The notes under the pieces are model-generated. The model had not been told where the DNA came from and did no database searches. It saw only the letters and a list, made by a program, of their open reading frames with translations. A stretch of 64,000 nt of DNA, from the NCBI GenBank assembly GCA_037074705.1, contig CM073592.1, positions 54,172,129 to 54,236,128 of the forward strand. Reading direction: 5' to 3'. Shown here piece after piece: positions 11,761 through 23,690 of this stretch; the stretch's first letter is position 1; every line of letters starts with the position of its first letter. This stretch comes from Zhengitettix transpicula. Taxonomy: Eukaryota; Arthropoda; Insecta; Orthoptera; Tetrigidae. The translations under genes and the position numbers were made by a program.

Positions 11761-12477
11761 AGAACCCCCTCCAAAGAAACGGTTTCCCGGCGATGGCACA
11801 GCTTTGTTTATAAAAGCAAATTATTGTTCCATTGGTGGGAGGACTTTGTATCTGATGCTTATATCGAAAAAGTTTCGTCCAAAAATTACAAATGAGGTAC
11901 ACGATCAGATCACACTTCTTTCTGCTTCACAACGTCCTACTTTCTCTATCTTACATATATAATTGCTGTTCGGTTAGCCACTTCATTATATTCACTTATC
12001 GAGTTGCATAACCCATTTTCAAATTTCCATGTTCCTTCTAATTTTACACAATCCCAGATTCTGCTTCAAACTTTATCTCCTCCTGTCATACACGCGACGG
12101 AACTAGTAACAATGCTGTTAAGAAACACTGGCGTACTCTAGCCAAACTAGCGACTTATTATAATATAATATTCATTTTATTAATAAAAACTCTCACAGAA
12201 TAATATTCTGGGAGAAACTACGCACAGTCTCGTATAGTGTTAATAATTTCAGTAGGAAGAATCTTTCGACCTACTTGGTTATTTTCAACTCCTATATAAT
12301 CTATTAATAATTATGAAATATATATATTTTAAGATTTTAGCCTTAAGTTTACTCTTTTTAAAATCATATAACACGTTGTCTGTTCCCTGAAGTTTTTTGT
12401 TTTATATACATTAGAAATATTACCGTATAAAAGTGATCATGTAACAGAAATCTATAATTGTCGAATGCTTTTTTTTT

Positions 12478-12745
12478 AGGATAACAGGATACATTAGGGT
12501 AATCCACGTGGTGGCAACTCCCCTTTAATAGCATAGGAAGGGATTTGAAAGGGGGGATGCGGAAGGGTAGAGTAACGTAAGCAAGGGTTAACTGAGGCCC
12601 CCGGGCTATGGTTAAAGGATCCTACGCGGCAATTAGGCATAAAGTGATGCAGGGAAAACCCTAGAAAAACTTGCATCAGGTAGGTCGGACATTTGGTACT
12701 TGTTCCACGCCCTTCCGATGGCGGGAGAGGAGTTAGCTGTGCGAT
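12478..12745 (-). repeat. R450 dispersed repeat, copy 2
   Basis: A minus-strand copy. Its T-run (the poly-A tail) and AGGATAACAGGATACATTAGG lie at the left, followed by the CCCCTTTAATAGCATAGGAA, GGTTAACT and GGTCGGACATT blocks. It is truncated inside the element at about 12745. Together with the opposite copy at 12915 it forms a head-to-head inverted pair. Confidence 0.85.
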
Positions 12746-12914
12746 CGCAGCTTTCCACTGACCTTACAAATAATAGTAGTCTGAACTATATAGTGCGAGA
12801 AACCTCTATGATTCTGTCTTGTGACTACCGACTTAATTATAGTCGTCGAAGAAGTTAAACGTTTTCTCATCATTTGTCTATATTTAAATTAATCCGAGAT
12901 AAGTACGCCAAATC

Positions 12915-13210
12915 TTGATAGGTGTATGACCCGGAGTCGCATACAGCAAGAGTTCCTTCCATTGTAACAGTCGGCCAGCTGTCTCCAAATATGATGGAGG
13001 CACTGTATCGGGAATGCTGCTTCCCAACAGCAAACCCCACCTCTAGTCATTGGAAGAACGAAAGGATGACTTATCTCCTGCAGGGTTCTCCCTACATCTC
13101 CCTTGGCGAATTTCTGGAAGGTTACTTAAACTGCAACCTCGGGGGGGGGGGGGCAGTTAAACCTTGGCTTTCTTTTCCCCTTTCGTATGCCGCCTTTCCA
13201 CGCTATTCAT
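12915..13210 (+). repeat. R450 dispersed repeat, copy 3 (diverged)
   Basis: A plus-strand copy with a recognisable block order (GACCCGGAGTCGCATACAGC, GTCGGCCAGCTGTCTCC, AGGGTTCTCCCTACATC, CAGTTAAACCTTGGC) but many substitutions, so it is older than the others. It contains a run of 13 G at 13141-13153 where other copies have GGGCCCCCGGGC. Confidence 0.75.
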
Positions 13211-14216
13211 TTTTATTTACAACTGAAGGAATACTTTAGTGATTCACTTGATCATTTTATAAGACAGATAACCTTTCCTAATGAAGCCTTATTCCATTTC
13301 TGCGAGGCACAAGTAGATTCCCTCATATCGTCGATAAAGGGCTTCAAAATTACAGGGGCAAAGTTTTGGAAGGGTAAAAATCGAGTTAAATAATCTGTCC
13401 AGTAGAGCAAACTTTGAAGCGATTGTTGTCATTTGCATCAGTCGCTAAGCTAGGTTATTAGAAAGTCACAAAGCTCCCTTTCAATCAAACTACTTCTCCT
13501 CTCTTAAATCAAAGTCAGGTCTCATCCGATTAGCGCTCTTTCACTTCTGCAAATTGGATTTTAATAGAAAGTCGTCTACTCAGGCAGATGCGGTCCTACT
13601 TTCTCACTTCAAATACGCCCGGGAAACAAAGTCGCGTGGGAAATCTAATATGATACCACATCTCTCAGAGTTCATTTTCATCAGTAGGAAATCAGAGGTT
13701 GTCTGCACTTACAATCGTGATCAAAAAAATTCTAATTTGTCAATAACTTGTACTAGGTTATTAAATTAACTATGTTGAAATCGACTTTACTTATCTCTTT
13801 AGAGAATACAAGATTACTCTGACAACTGATAGACTGCCGAATAAATTGTTTTGAGTCCGTGACCAGTCAGCTTGAACCACAATTTTCAATATACTCTCAT
13901 GTTTTATTATATCTATAACAACTACACAAACAAAATTATTTTAAGATTTTTTTAGTCAATTTTGTTAAAGTGTACGCCATAAAATTGACCAAAAAATATC
14001 CCATGGTAGGTTTATCGGATCTTATAAATTCTAGAGCTGAATTTGGTTTCACTTTAAAGCCATTGGAATATGCTTTCATATTATAAGTAGGTATTTTCAC
14101 ATAAATGGGTCAAGGTCACCAAAATATTGATTTAAAATATATTAAATAGAATATTTTTACATTTCTTGAATCTCGTCACGATTAAACCAAACCCATAGAT
14201 TTTATTTTTATTGCTT

Positions 14217-14219
<3 letters not shown>
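13211..14219. other. Noncoding stretch, no recognised feature
   Basis: Short open frames at 13187-13393 and 13554-13769 show no known motif. Confidence 0.5.

Positions 14220-14253
<34 letters not shown>
14220..14253. repeat. (AT)n microsatellite
   Basis: An uninterrupted AT dinucleotide array of 17 units. Confidence 0.97.
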
Positions 14254-14255
<2 letters not shown>

Positions 14256-14515
14256 CATCAATTTTTCTTACTTTTTAATTTTCTATTATTGCGAATAATA
14301 ATAAAAATTTCTAAGTTATATAAAGTTCAAATAATTAAACCAACATTTCTCTCGGAAATTAAGTAAACTATCAAGCCTAATCGTGGTTTCTAACGATATT
14401 AATTACCCAGGTTGTTACTTAACCTGCACGACACCGTAACACGCAAATGAGTTATAAAATGAAAAGTTTAAATACCAAAACCATATTTTATTTGAAATAA
14501 TAAAATAGTTATACT

Positions 14516-14560
14516 ATTTATATGCTACTGCTTGTACTAGCATATTTATATGCTACTGCT
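14516..14560. repeat. Short direct repeat of 17 bases
   Basis: ATTTATATGCTACTGCT occurs at 14516-14532 and 14544-14560, a 28-base period. The local duplication is perfect over 17 bases. Confidence 0.8.
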
Positions 14561-16854
14561 GGTTAAAACAGTGGTGCAAAGACTAAAATTTAAAATAATT
14601 ATTCGTGTTATTGAAGGTTTTATTTACAGTAAGAATTAATTTTTTTTAAAAAAAAGTATTAGTCTGTATTCTTTTTAAATTTTAAAAAATTCAATAGCTT
14701 TTGACATTATTATGTCCTAATTATTTCCAATGGAATTAAATCGATACACATTTCAGTTACAATGACATAAATTATTCGAACCGTAAGACATACGATCATG
14801 AATTTATATTATTTGGTTTCAGCTTTTCTTAAAACTAAGTACATGGAGCCTATGTATCAGTAAGATTATAAGTTATTACAAAAATTCAAGTAAATTTACT
14901 ATCTTATTCCGATTTATACGACTCCGATAAAGGATATTCGTGTTTAATTTAGTAATTATTATAAATTTCTAAATTTATGCTGACGCCAAGTTACGATAAA
15001 TGATTAATGGAGAGAAAATTCTGATGCACTTTGAAACGTTCTAGTCACAAGTTTTGTAGTAAATACAAAATTTAGCAGTCGTTATATAGAAAAATGTGTA
15101 TCAATTTTATCCTCTTACAGTGAATTAACTCACATTAATGTCGAAAGCTTTATAGATAATTTATTGTTTAAAAAACCCTTTACACTCAGGGCTTCTATTT
15201 CGTTTTACTTATGAAACATTTTGAAACAATAATTTGAAACAATTATTTTATTTTTGAGGGGTTCAACGAATTAAATTCTAAGACTAAAATAATTAAAGTA
15301 AGTCTACATTTATATTCTGTAACTACGCGCGTTTCGTTTCGGAGCTCCAAGATTGAATACTAATGTCACCATCCACAAACACACAGACGTGACAGGGAAA
15401 GTGATTTGTGTAACGAAGCTAGAACCGCTCCATTCTGCTGCGGGCCATAAATTTAAATTGAAGTCTGCGCTGCCCGGCTATTCTTCGAAATGACGAAAGG
15501 GGTACAAAAAGTCAGGAGCGAGTGATACGAGAGCCACTCTTCAACTGCGGACATTGTGGTGCGCGGAATAAGCGACGTGCTGAACATCCCCGGAGAAATG
15601 CATCTCACTTCCGACGAGGAGACGTCCATTTGCTCACCTGACCGTTATCACAGAGAAGACGTGAAGCAAATAAGATTCGTCTCCCAGCCATTCTGTCCAC
15701 CTACGTAGACGGAAACATTTCTTGGATATTGTTGGGAAACATTTTGATTCGGGCTGTCAGGAAAATTGGATGACGCACACAGTCTGCATCACAGCTAATC
15801 CGTAATTGGAAGACGATATATTCTTAACTGATTTCCTTCATTCTCATATTATAATTTTAAGTTTCTTGTCATTATTTGTTTCTTAAAGCTCCTTCTCCAG
15901 TTCGGTTGAAAACAGTCCAAATGGAGAGAAAATCCTAAAATAAATCATGCCAGACTAATATTACTTATACATTTATTACTTTATGCTCCCTCTAAAAAAT
16001 TATGTTATATGTATAAATGCATGAAAACTATCACATTTGCAAAAATAATTTAATAACATAAAAATTAACAGGACTTTTCTATCTCAATGAAGGACTTTAT
16101 CACGGTGCACAGTGGATTTGGAGAAAATAATTTCCATACATTGCCAAATTCATCTATTAATATTAGTCAAATACTGATGTTATATAAATAAATTTTAAAT
16201 CAATTTCCAAGTCATGCTCTATGTGCAACCGTTTTCATACATTTGTAATTATATTGAAATGAGATAAATATAATTTATATGCAGCCATTCTTGTTGAAAT
16301 TTTTTTTATTTTATTTTTAGAATAAACTATAGGTCTTCCTCTTTGACGTTAACGACATCTCCTGGTTCCGGATCGAAATTCTCACAGCTTCTTTACTCGT
16401 AATCAGTCCTACCCACTTAGAAATTTATTTCCATTCCATAAACTTTCCACTTCTTCCCCACTTTGTAAAACATCGGGTCTAGAATGTTGCTGTTTTTTAT
16501 TTCTAATATGCTACCTATGAGTTTTTTTCCAGGATCATCTTGCAATTGTTATTCTACTCGTAAGTTCTGCTTTTATCGGATATTTTTTTATTTACGCTTG
16601 AAAGTACTATAAACCAGCCTTCAGCTAATCATAAAGTGATGTCTACACTTGTTCCTCTTATTCCTTACTGTATCCTCCTCTCTCTTACAACCCTGAAGCT
16701 TTTATTCACTTCTAAGTTTTATCATCCACTTTTCTTTCTCATCACGTTTCCGGCTTCTGAATAAAATTGAATTAAAATTCCTTAAAATTATAAAATGTTT
16801 GTGTTAAAAGTATATTAATTAGATAAATAATTATTTAAGTGACAGACAAAAATA
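14561..16854. other. Noncoding stretch with a GC-richer block
   Basis: AT-rich except for about 15330-15780, which is GC-richer and includes GGGCCATAAATTTAAATTG and several CGAC/CGTC words. It has no convincing reading frame. It could be a conserved regulatory element or a noncoding exon. Confidence 0.25.
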
Positions 16855-17320
16855 AACACCAAACAACGTTTCTACAACGCTTGTTGCTTTCGTCAGGTGA
16901 TTCAAAAAAATGCAAAAACCGTACGAAAGACGGACCGCACAAGCCTGGTGACGAACCTAAATACTTTTGAGTGTGTCACCTGACGAAAGCGACAAGAATT
17001 TCAGAAACTTTGTGTGATTTTATTTTATTTATTTTATTTCATTAGTCGCCATGTATGGAAATAGGATACGTCAATGCATAAAATACTTTTGAGTGTGTCA
17101 CCTGACGAAAGCGACAAGAATTGCAGAAACTTTGTGTGATTTTATTTTATTTCATTAGTCCCCATGTATGTAAATAGGATACGTCAATACATAAAATACT
17201 TTTGAGTGTGTCACCTGACGAAAGCGACAAGAATTGCAGAAACTTTGTGTGATTTTATTTTATTTATCTTATTTCATTAGTCCCCATATATGGAAATAGG
17301 ATACGTCAATACATAAAATT
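16855..17320. repeat. Penelope-like inverted element with a three-unit tandem hammerhead-like array (family 2)
   Basis: A minus-strand unit (about 16855-16905; rc CCTGACGAAAGC...AGAAACGTTG) faces three plus-strand units that start at 16961, 17083 and 17196 and end near 17320. Each unit reads GAGTGTGTCACCTGACGAAAG...AGAAACTTTGTGTG and ends in a T-rich segment and ATAGGATACGTCAATxCATA. Unit lengths are 122, 113 and about 125 bases. The 9-base difference in the middle unit is one missing ATTTATTTT-type step. CTGACGA and GAAAC are conserved in all three units, but stem II is weak, so ribozyme activity is doubtful. Confidence 0.75.
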
Positions 17321-19777
17321 ACAATATAATAATTTGATGCTATAATCGTAAATAATTAGACGTTAACATCAAAATACTAAATTTCGGAAACCAAAATTTA
17401 TTTTTTTTGTCTGTTATTCGGATATTTATTTATTTATCTATTTAGTACAAAAATCCTTAATAAATTATTTCCTTTCTAAAAATCAATTTTCGATTCTATG
17501 TTCGTAATTAGTTTTGTAAACTGAATATTCTGTTTATCTAAGGATTGAGACCGCTGAAATCTACTTGATTTCGCAATAGGTTTTACGTTTCATCTTCCAT
17601 GTTTTCATATTGCTACGTATAAGCGCCACTATCGGAAGTGTTAGAGAGAACGATCGCATTTTCTGAGAATTTAACGAACCGTGGTCTGCGGGTTACATTC
17701 ATTTACTTCGTAATATTCTTAGGTAACAAATGGACACAAAAACCCATATAAATCACGCACTCAGAAAAATAATTGGAAGTAAATTATATTGACCGAAAGA
17801 AAAGTTCATTTTCGATTCATGCGAATGTTTCTTTGATATCCACGACAAATTTTTAATGGTTACATCTTCAATTTCAAAAATAAATTTCGTAAAATATGAG
17901 AAATAAAAGTGATTACAATGAAAAATTGAATCAACAGAAAACAAAAGTCTTGAACAATGAATAATTTCATCATGAAACTGAAATTTTCCGAAGACTGATA
18001 ATCGAATTTAATGAGGTGTGCAAAAGGATTGTAGTTAAAGAGAATAATTGGCTTCAGTGCTAATGAGGACTTGTCAGTTGAAGCATTGCTTCGACCGAAC
18101 CGGTGTCTGTGTGCGGTTTATGCTTCTAGTTGATTGAGAATTAATTTAATGACTTGTTTGTGTGCCTCTAAATTACTGGACTTGGAAGCTCGAACCGGTT
18201 TTCTTTCTGCTTTGCGTTGCAAATGTGCAAATGAGACAATGTATTTATGGAGTTTGCAGAATGAACTTCACATAAGTAGATTGTAACTGAAATTGAATTA
18301 ACCTGTTTTGTTAAATTTGTAATATAACAAATTCATAGTAGAAGTTAAATTAACTTGAATTTACTTTCGCTATTCAATTCCATGTTAACTAAACAGGCAT
18401 TATAATTGCACAAGTGAAACTAACGCGATATAATTTATTGCTGGGTAATGTTAAAACTGCAATTTGCAATGTTGTATTGTTTTTTAATTAGGTAAATTAA
18501 AATTTAAACCCTATATCACTAATACAATTTTGATACCTCCAGGGAACGCTTTCTTTATTAAAAATAAGACTTTGTGTTCTTCGGCATTGTTATTTAACAT
18601 GGTTATTCTTAAATTTATTTTTACTCTTCATTATACTGAAAGTCTTATCATTTTTTTATTTTTTAATTCTTCTCTAACGAAGATTTGAACGTTACTCTGC
18701 CACTTTGTACGGTAAATAATTGTTATTATGGATTATATTTACATTTTATCGTTAAAAGTGTGATTATATTATGTTGTTTCAGATAAAAGTACAGTAAATA
18801 AACAGTCTGGTTCTTTGATAAATAGTTTTGAAGTAACCAGTGATGACCACTGCTTATTTCACTATTATATGCGAGTACTCTGAATAATAAACAGAAACTA
18901 TTTGTAATCAAATTTGAAAGTCCATATAATGTAATATTCAGTCAGATTACCGCTATAGCATGAGGATTATAATAAAAATCACACTCAATTGTCTTTGATA
19001 TTTCAGGACTTTTTCCTGGGTCAGTACGAAAAGAGAATGATTTCTAAAATACGAAACTGAAACAGAACTGTGACACTGAATTTACAACAAAGTGAAAACT
19101 TGTGCATGCGAGATCTAATTCGGTACACAATCACTGTCAAATGTCCAGGGTCTCAACACGACTCAATTTGCTGATGTACGCTGATAGCGCATTCAAACTG
19201 AAACACGGAGAGAATAACACAGTAAATCACCAGAGTAACTAGCAAATATAAGAGGTACCATATTCCATTAGGCATTACTAACGTCAAACAAAACCGACCA
19301 CTAAACAAAGGCTTCAATCAGTAAACAAAAAATAGTGACAGTGTGAGCATCAAGCTCATGAAATAAATATGAGCACAACTGATTGCGCAGCAACACGAAG
19401 TAAATTAATTGAGTTATCTCCTAATTTGAAAATACATTTTTTATACCTGACCCGTAGTTTAATTTTACATATTTGTATTTCGTGTCCTGGAATAAAAAGT
19501 GTCCTTTGCATTTTCATCACTTTTTCACATTAATCTATACTTTTCTCCGCACCGGAGACGTTATTAGTAATAATTTATTATCTTCTTTGTCGGTATGAAC
19601 GCATCATAATTAAATTTTGATGCATAGAAACATGAGTATAAGCGATGTATGGGACAATTATAGGACAAAAGAGAGCTTGCTCGTTAAATTCACAAATTAA
19701 TTAATCTCCCTTTCCGATTTCAAAAACGTCAGTATTCGCCTTATACTTTTCACTTATGGAATTAAATTATTTTCTGT
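17321..19777. other. AT-rich noncoding stretch
   Basis: No coding or repeat signal is recognised. The region at 18060-18250 is less AT-rich, with two CCGGT words (AACCGGTGTC, GAACCGGTTTT), and has no open frame. Confidence 0.45.
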
Positions 19778-19940
19778 AAAATCTTCTATGGCAATTAAAC
19801 GAGTAAAAATTTGTATGCGTGACATTTTTACGGCTTTCTCTGCCATAAACGTAGCTTGCTTTGCTAGATGATGACACTGAACGTCATCGAAACGTCGCGC
19901 ATACAATTTTTCACTCGGTTAGAATCCCGAGAAGATTTTA
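19778..19940. repeat. Inverted-repeat element with hammerhead-like core (family 3)
   Basis: The arms at about 19781-19823 and 19894-19936 are inverted copies. The inner 24 bases (GTCGCGCATACAATTTTTC on the right) match with few changes, and AGAAGATTTTA-type words match at the outer ends. Just inside the right arm is GATGATGAC-loop-GTCATC followed by GAAACGTCG, which fits the stem II-GAAA part of a hammerhead. The expected CTGATGA reads CTAGATGA, so the core is altered. Confidence 0.65.
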
Positions 19941-20016
19941 TTCGTTCTCTACACCGAGAAAGACTGTATTCTTTATAAGTATATTTATAGTTAAAATAAT
20001 TTTAGAATTCATGTAA

Positions 20017-20021
<5 letters not shown>

Positions 20022-20059
<38 letters not shown>
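20022..20059. repeat. (AT)n microsatellite
   Basis: An AT array of about 19 units, followed by the palindromic ATTAATTAATCAATTAATTG. Confidence 0.97.
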
Positions 20060-20062
<3 letters not shown>

Positions 20063-20123
20063 AATGTCAATTAATTAATCAATTAATTGTTTTAAAATCA
20101 ATTTGATTTGTTGGCGAACAGTT

Positions 20124-20405
20124 TGTATTATAGCGAGAGCGAGCAGAGCGAAAATGAGTGGTAAGCTCTGTTCCTATTATTGAGAGCGCGAAAGGGCGTT
20201 TTACGCGCGCAAAAGCATAGTCAGTTGGCAGTCAGCAGCGAGGAGCAAAAGTCTAATTCGAGGAGCGAAAGAGTAAAGTGTACAGAGAGGAGCGGAATAG
20301 GGAAGTCGATGTCTATGAGCAGCCACGAAAGGATAGACATTTTAAAATAAATCTTTACTGAGCTATTTTGCAGTTTCAATCCAAACCGATCAGTAAATCG
20401 GTAAC
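20124..20405 (+). other. LTR-like or promoter-like segment
   Basis: A purine-rich, GC-richer segment of about 280 bases. It begins TGTATTATAGCGAGAGCGAGC-like and ends GGTAACA, so it has TGT...ACA ends. It contains the initiator-like TCAGTTGGCAGTCAGCAGCG and an AATAAA signal at about 20346. This order (initiator then AATAAA) suits the R region of an LTR. Against it, the flanking five bases do not match as a target duplication and no primer-binding site follows. A host promoter is the alternative. Confidence 0.3.
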
Positions 20406-20924
20406 AGACTATAAAAAATCTGCAGCTCGTAAGATTCCTGTAAGCAAGCAGTCATCAGATAGCTGACCAATTTGGAGAGGATCATCTGAGTTCCTGGGAG
20501 CATAGAAATTCCATAAGTGTAGAATCTGTGAGAAAAACTTAGAATCTGTGTAAAGATTTTGCAATATAGTGCATTTTTTTTGATGCGCTAAAAGAATGCT
20601 GATACCAGCCGCCAAACAATACGTGAGTAACAAAAACCTTAATAAAAATCTGTAAACGCTAACTAGAAAGTTAAAGTCAGATTTCGTTCGTTTTTCTTGT
20701 AGTTTTTCTTTAATTTATTTTAGAGTAAATTTTCATTTTCATTTTCATTCAGATCATTCAATAATATTCACCGTAAATCATCAAACCTAGTAAAGGCCCT
20801 GAGAGAACATCTCAAATTTTGTTTGTAATTGTCTTTTACCATTGAAAGCCACTAAAGGAAAATAAATTATTTTGTTTGTTAAAATTTGATTTTTTTTTCA
20901 TTTAAATTATCGCCTTTCATTTGA

Positions 20925-20930
<6 letters not shown>
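20406..20930. other. Noncoding stretch, no recognised feature
   Basis: Short repeats such as GAATCTGTG (twice) and TTTTCA (several) are present, with no gene signal. Confidence 0.45.

Positions 20931-20958
<28 letters not shown>
20931..20958. repeat. (AT)n microsatellite
   Basis: An AT array of 14 units. Confidence 0.95.
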
Positions 20959-20961
<3 letters not shown>

Positions 20962-21392
20962 CAAAAAATTTTATCTAACTTTAAGTAATCTCAAATAAAT
21001 TACTTATTTGGAGTTTAGTAACACTGGAATCAGCAAAAAAATATGTTTTGTTTCTCCAAGGATCTTTTATCAATATTTTTTGTATTTTGATACAAATTCG
21101 ATTATATTGGTTGATGTGCTTATTTTCAGACATATGACTATAATTAGCGTGAATATGTTTTATTGAGGGTAAAGTGATATAAATCGTGAAGGTTACCGGC
21201 GTTACGTCACGATCGTACATTTACGTGAGTTTCCGTGAGTACAGGCCATCCCCTAATGGTGCATGACGGTTGTTATAGCTGGTTCCTCTGTGACTACGTA
21301 TAATCTCGATTCCCAATCGTTAACCCACATTTTGTGGATGTATCATGGTTAAAAATTTCTACGCAGACCATCATTCAATTCCATTAAGTGAA

Positions 21393-21615
21393 AACCGACG
21401 TGGTGGCACTGCGGTAGACCGCGAGGCACGTGATTGGCCCGGTCGGTGTGGGAGTGGCAAACGAATCCCACTACGATCATCCTAATCATTCAGGTTATTG
21501 CTTGCTTACAGTTGTAACACAAGGCCAGTCTTTTTCACTTCTCCGTTTCCCCTCAAATTGGTGTTTACGTCGGTGGATAATCGGAAAACTGGATACGATA
21601 CCCTTTCAGAACCTG
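21393..21615 (+). repeat. Degraded tRNA-derived SINE
   Basis: It begins with an A-box-like GTGGCACTGCGGTAGACC and has GTGGGAGTGGCAAACGAATC followed by CCAC, which resembles a B box (GGTTCGAATCC) disrupted by changes. The following segment (TTTCCCCTCAAATTGG) resembles the unrelated bodies of insect SINEs. No clear tail or target duplication is seen. Confidence 0.45.
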
Positions 21616-21784
21616 AAATGTTTCATGTAAGTGTGACGGGATAAATTTGCGCTAAGTCAATAGTACTTGAATCTAAATATTTAACTCATTCAACGTTTGA
21701 GGTCTTTCACGATGAGTTTCAGGAATGAATTTATCTCCGGTTTCTAAAGATGATGTTGAAACGTTACTGATTATGTTGTGTGTA

Positions 21785-22999
21785 CAGGGGCTTTGGAGCG
21801 GAGGAGGAGCAATAGCATGGAGCAGGTGGAGCAACCGATTTTTCCTCGGAGCCGGAGCACGGAAATTTGTACTGCTCCACTGCTGCGATATATATTTTTT
21901 ATATTTTCCATCATTTATTATTACAATCGCTATGGATAGGGACTGTTTGAGATGGTATTCATGAGTATAACACGACTTACTGCGTTCATATTAAATAATA
22001 AATTATTTCTGGAAAAGTGGTTCAGAAACTTGGTGTATCGGCAGGACAGGATGCTGTTCTTCCTTTAGTAATAAGTACAGCAGAGTCTGCTCACATCAAT
22101 CTAAAACAAACTTTGAAAAGACAATCACGCTATTTAAAGTTAGATTCTGCAACCCGCATTGCCATCGATGTACAATATTTGGAGGAAAAAATAAAACTGA
22201 AATAAAAACATTGGCTAATGAGGCAAGGCATGCATCTTTAACTGTGAAAAATCAAATTTAAAATTTTTTAAACAGATTTGAGCGAACATGGCATGTGCAG
22301 TAAATAAATTTGGGATCATAAAATTATTTCCCAGGATGAAGAAGATGAAAAATCTGAAGAAATCAATGAAATCAATGTGCATGTCGCAACAGAAGATTAA
22401 AGATCCTGCCCTAATACTGCCATCATGAACTAAAGATAATTCAAAATATCAACTAATGAGGTGTAATTAGATCTTCAATTCGACATTCGTGATGGATTAA
22501 AGAATGAACGAATAATAAAAATATTACGGAAAATTAAGGTTGTTGTAAAATTACGACGTAAAAGGGATGGGGGTCAACATGCTTGATCGTATTTTTATTC
22601 TTCAAAGACTACTCAGAGCAAGTAGCTTTTCCTTGGACATAAGATCTAGAACTTTTGCAAAGCAGAATGTGAGAAAGTAAGACATATCAGAGCTATTTTT
22701 AAAAGCCCAAACATTTTGACTATTGCCCTTAAAGCTGCCGATCTATTTCTAGTAATGTTTACGAAGGAGTAGTGTAGAATGAAAACATATATGGAAGATT
22801 CTCGAGGATATGTTGTGTTAGGAATTTTGTTCTCGGTTAAAAAAACTGAAATAACAAGTTTTATACATTTACTTATATATGAAAGAAAAAATATTGTAAT
22901 TTCTGTAAGAATATTTTAACTGGGGCATGGAGCGGAGCTGGAGCAAACACTTCGTTGCCGGAGCGCAGCTACTAAAAAAATGGTCGCTCCAAAGCCCTG
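21785..22999 (+). mobile_element. hAT-family DNA transposon remnant
   Basis: The terminal inverted repeats read CAGGGGCTTTGGAGCGGAG at the left and, on the minus strand, CAGGGCTTTGGAGCGACC at the right. Both are followed by internal GGAGCGGAGCTGGAGC-type purine repeats. The CAGGG start is typical of hAT elements. The flanks GTGTGTAC and GTATATAC agree at 6 of 8 positions if one base is shared with the end, which would fit a decayed 8-bp target duplication. At about 1.2 kb the unit is far shorter than an autonomous hAT, so it is internally deleted. Transposase fragments lie inside. Confidence 0.8.
22017..22600 (+). pseudogene. hAT transposase fragment, frameshifted
   Basis: The open part (22017-22205) ends LKLDSATRIAIDVQYLEEK. 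This matches the stretch of hAT transposases where a conserved Asp (KIDxATR) precedes the LGINVQY segment of the catalytic domain. After a frameshift and a stop near 22204 the sense continues as KTLANEARHASLTVKNQI, where hAT proteins have the TLA...H region. Further on, near 22475-22550, FDIRDGLKNERIIKILRKI resembles the segment after the conserved CAAHTLQL motif, whose key residues are lost here. Several stops and frame changes show the copy is dead. The N-terminal BED finger and the C-terminal dimerisation region are absent. Confidence 0.75.
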
Positions 23000-23379
23000 G
23001 TATATACAACTGGGTTGGAAACCCGAGATAAATTCATTCATTTGGCCCATTTCTTATATACCTAAATAAATGTGATAGTTTGGAGACACTAGGGACAGGA
23101 TAACTGTTTTATATAACTCGAACGCAAATTAATATCAATAATTATTGCTTTAATAGGAATATTGGAATATTATTAATGTAAAGTTTTGGCATTTATTGAT
23201 TAATACCTATCCTTTTTGTTAAGTTTTACTAACAGATTGTAACATTTTAGACGAATATAAATATGCCTTGTACTTCATCTTACTGAAGAATATAAATTCT
23301 GCAAAACATTTTTGAATTCATTGTTTTCTATTTTTTTTTTTTTTGCGAATGCACATTTCTGAAGAATATTTATGTATCA
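23000..23379. other. AT-rich noncoding stretch
   Basis: It contains a T-run near 23330-23344 and nothing else recognised. Confidence 0.5.
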
Positions 23380-23690
23380 AAGGATTGTAAATATTCGCTT
23401 TCCTCAGTTGCACTGCATGTTGAATGTCCACCTTGCACCTCATTCCAAGACTTCACGGTATCCAATTTGGTTCTAATTGAGTTTGCGCACTCAATCAACG
23501 AAAGCGTTCCGGACTTGGACAATACGACTATTAGCGCTGAGTTTGGCCTGTGGCATGTGGGCTTTGTTGCCATTAGCCTCAGCCATGCATCTGAAGCAAC
23601 AGTTGGCTCTGCCACCTTCTGGTTCGCCGAACTCGTGCCGCAGACAGCTCCAGCCGATATTACACAAGAAAGACCATACTGCACATAAAG
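23380..23690. other. GC-rich island of unknown origin
   Basis: Base composition jumps here relative to both flanks. Long frames are open on both strands (plus 23467-23688; minus 23370-23684), so frame openness alone cannot tell the coding strand. Neither translation shows a motif I know. It may be a processed pseudogene, part of a retroelement or an exon. The boundaries look sharp, at about 23385 and 23690. Confidence 0.35.

Noticed and set aside
16855..17320. CRISPR-like array
   Set aside because: The units are contiguous without spacers and are part of a eukaryotic transposon-derived element.
20117..20407. AACAG direct repeats as a 5-bp target duplication of a solo LTR
   Set aside because: Using AACAG forces the element to begin TTTGTA and end CGGT, which lacks the TG...CA ends. 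The match is probably chance.
21725..21964. 79-codon plus-strand frame
   Set aside because: It runs across the left terminal inverted repeat of the hAT element, so it is chance reading of transposon ends.
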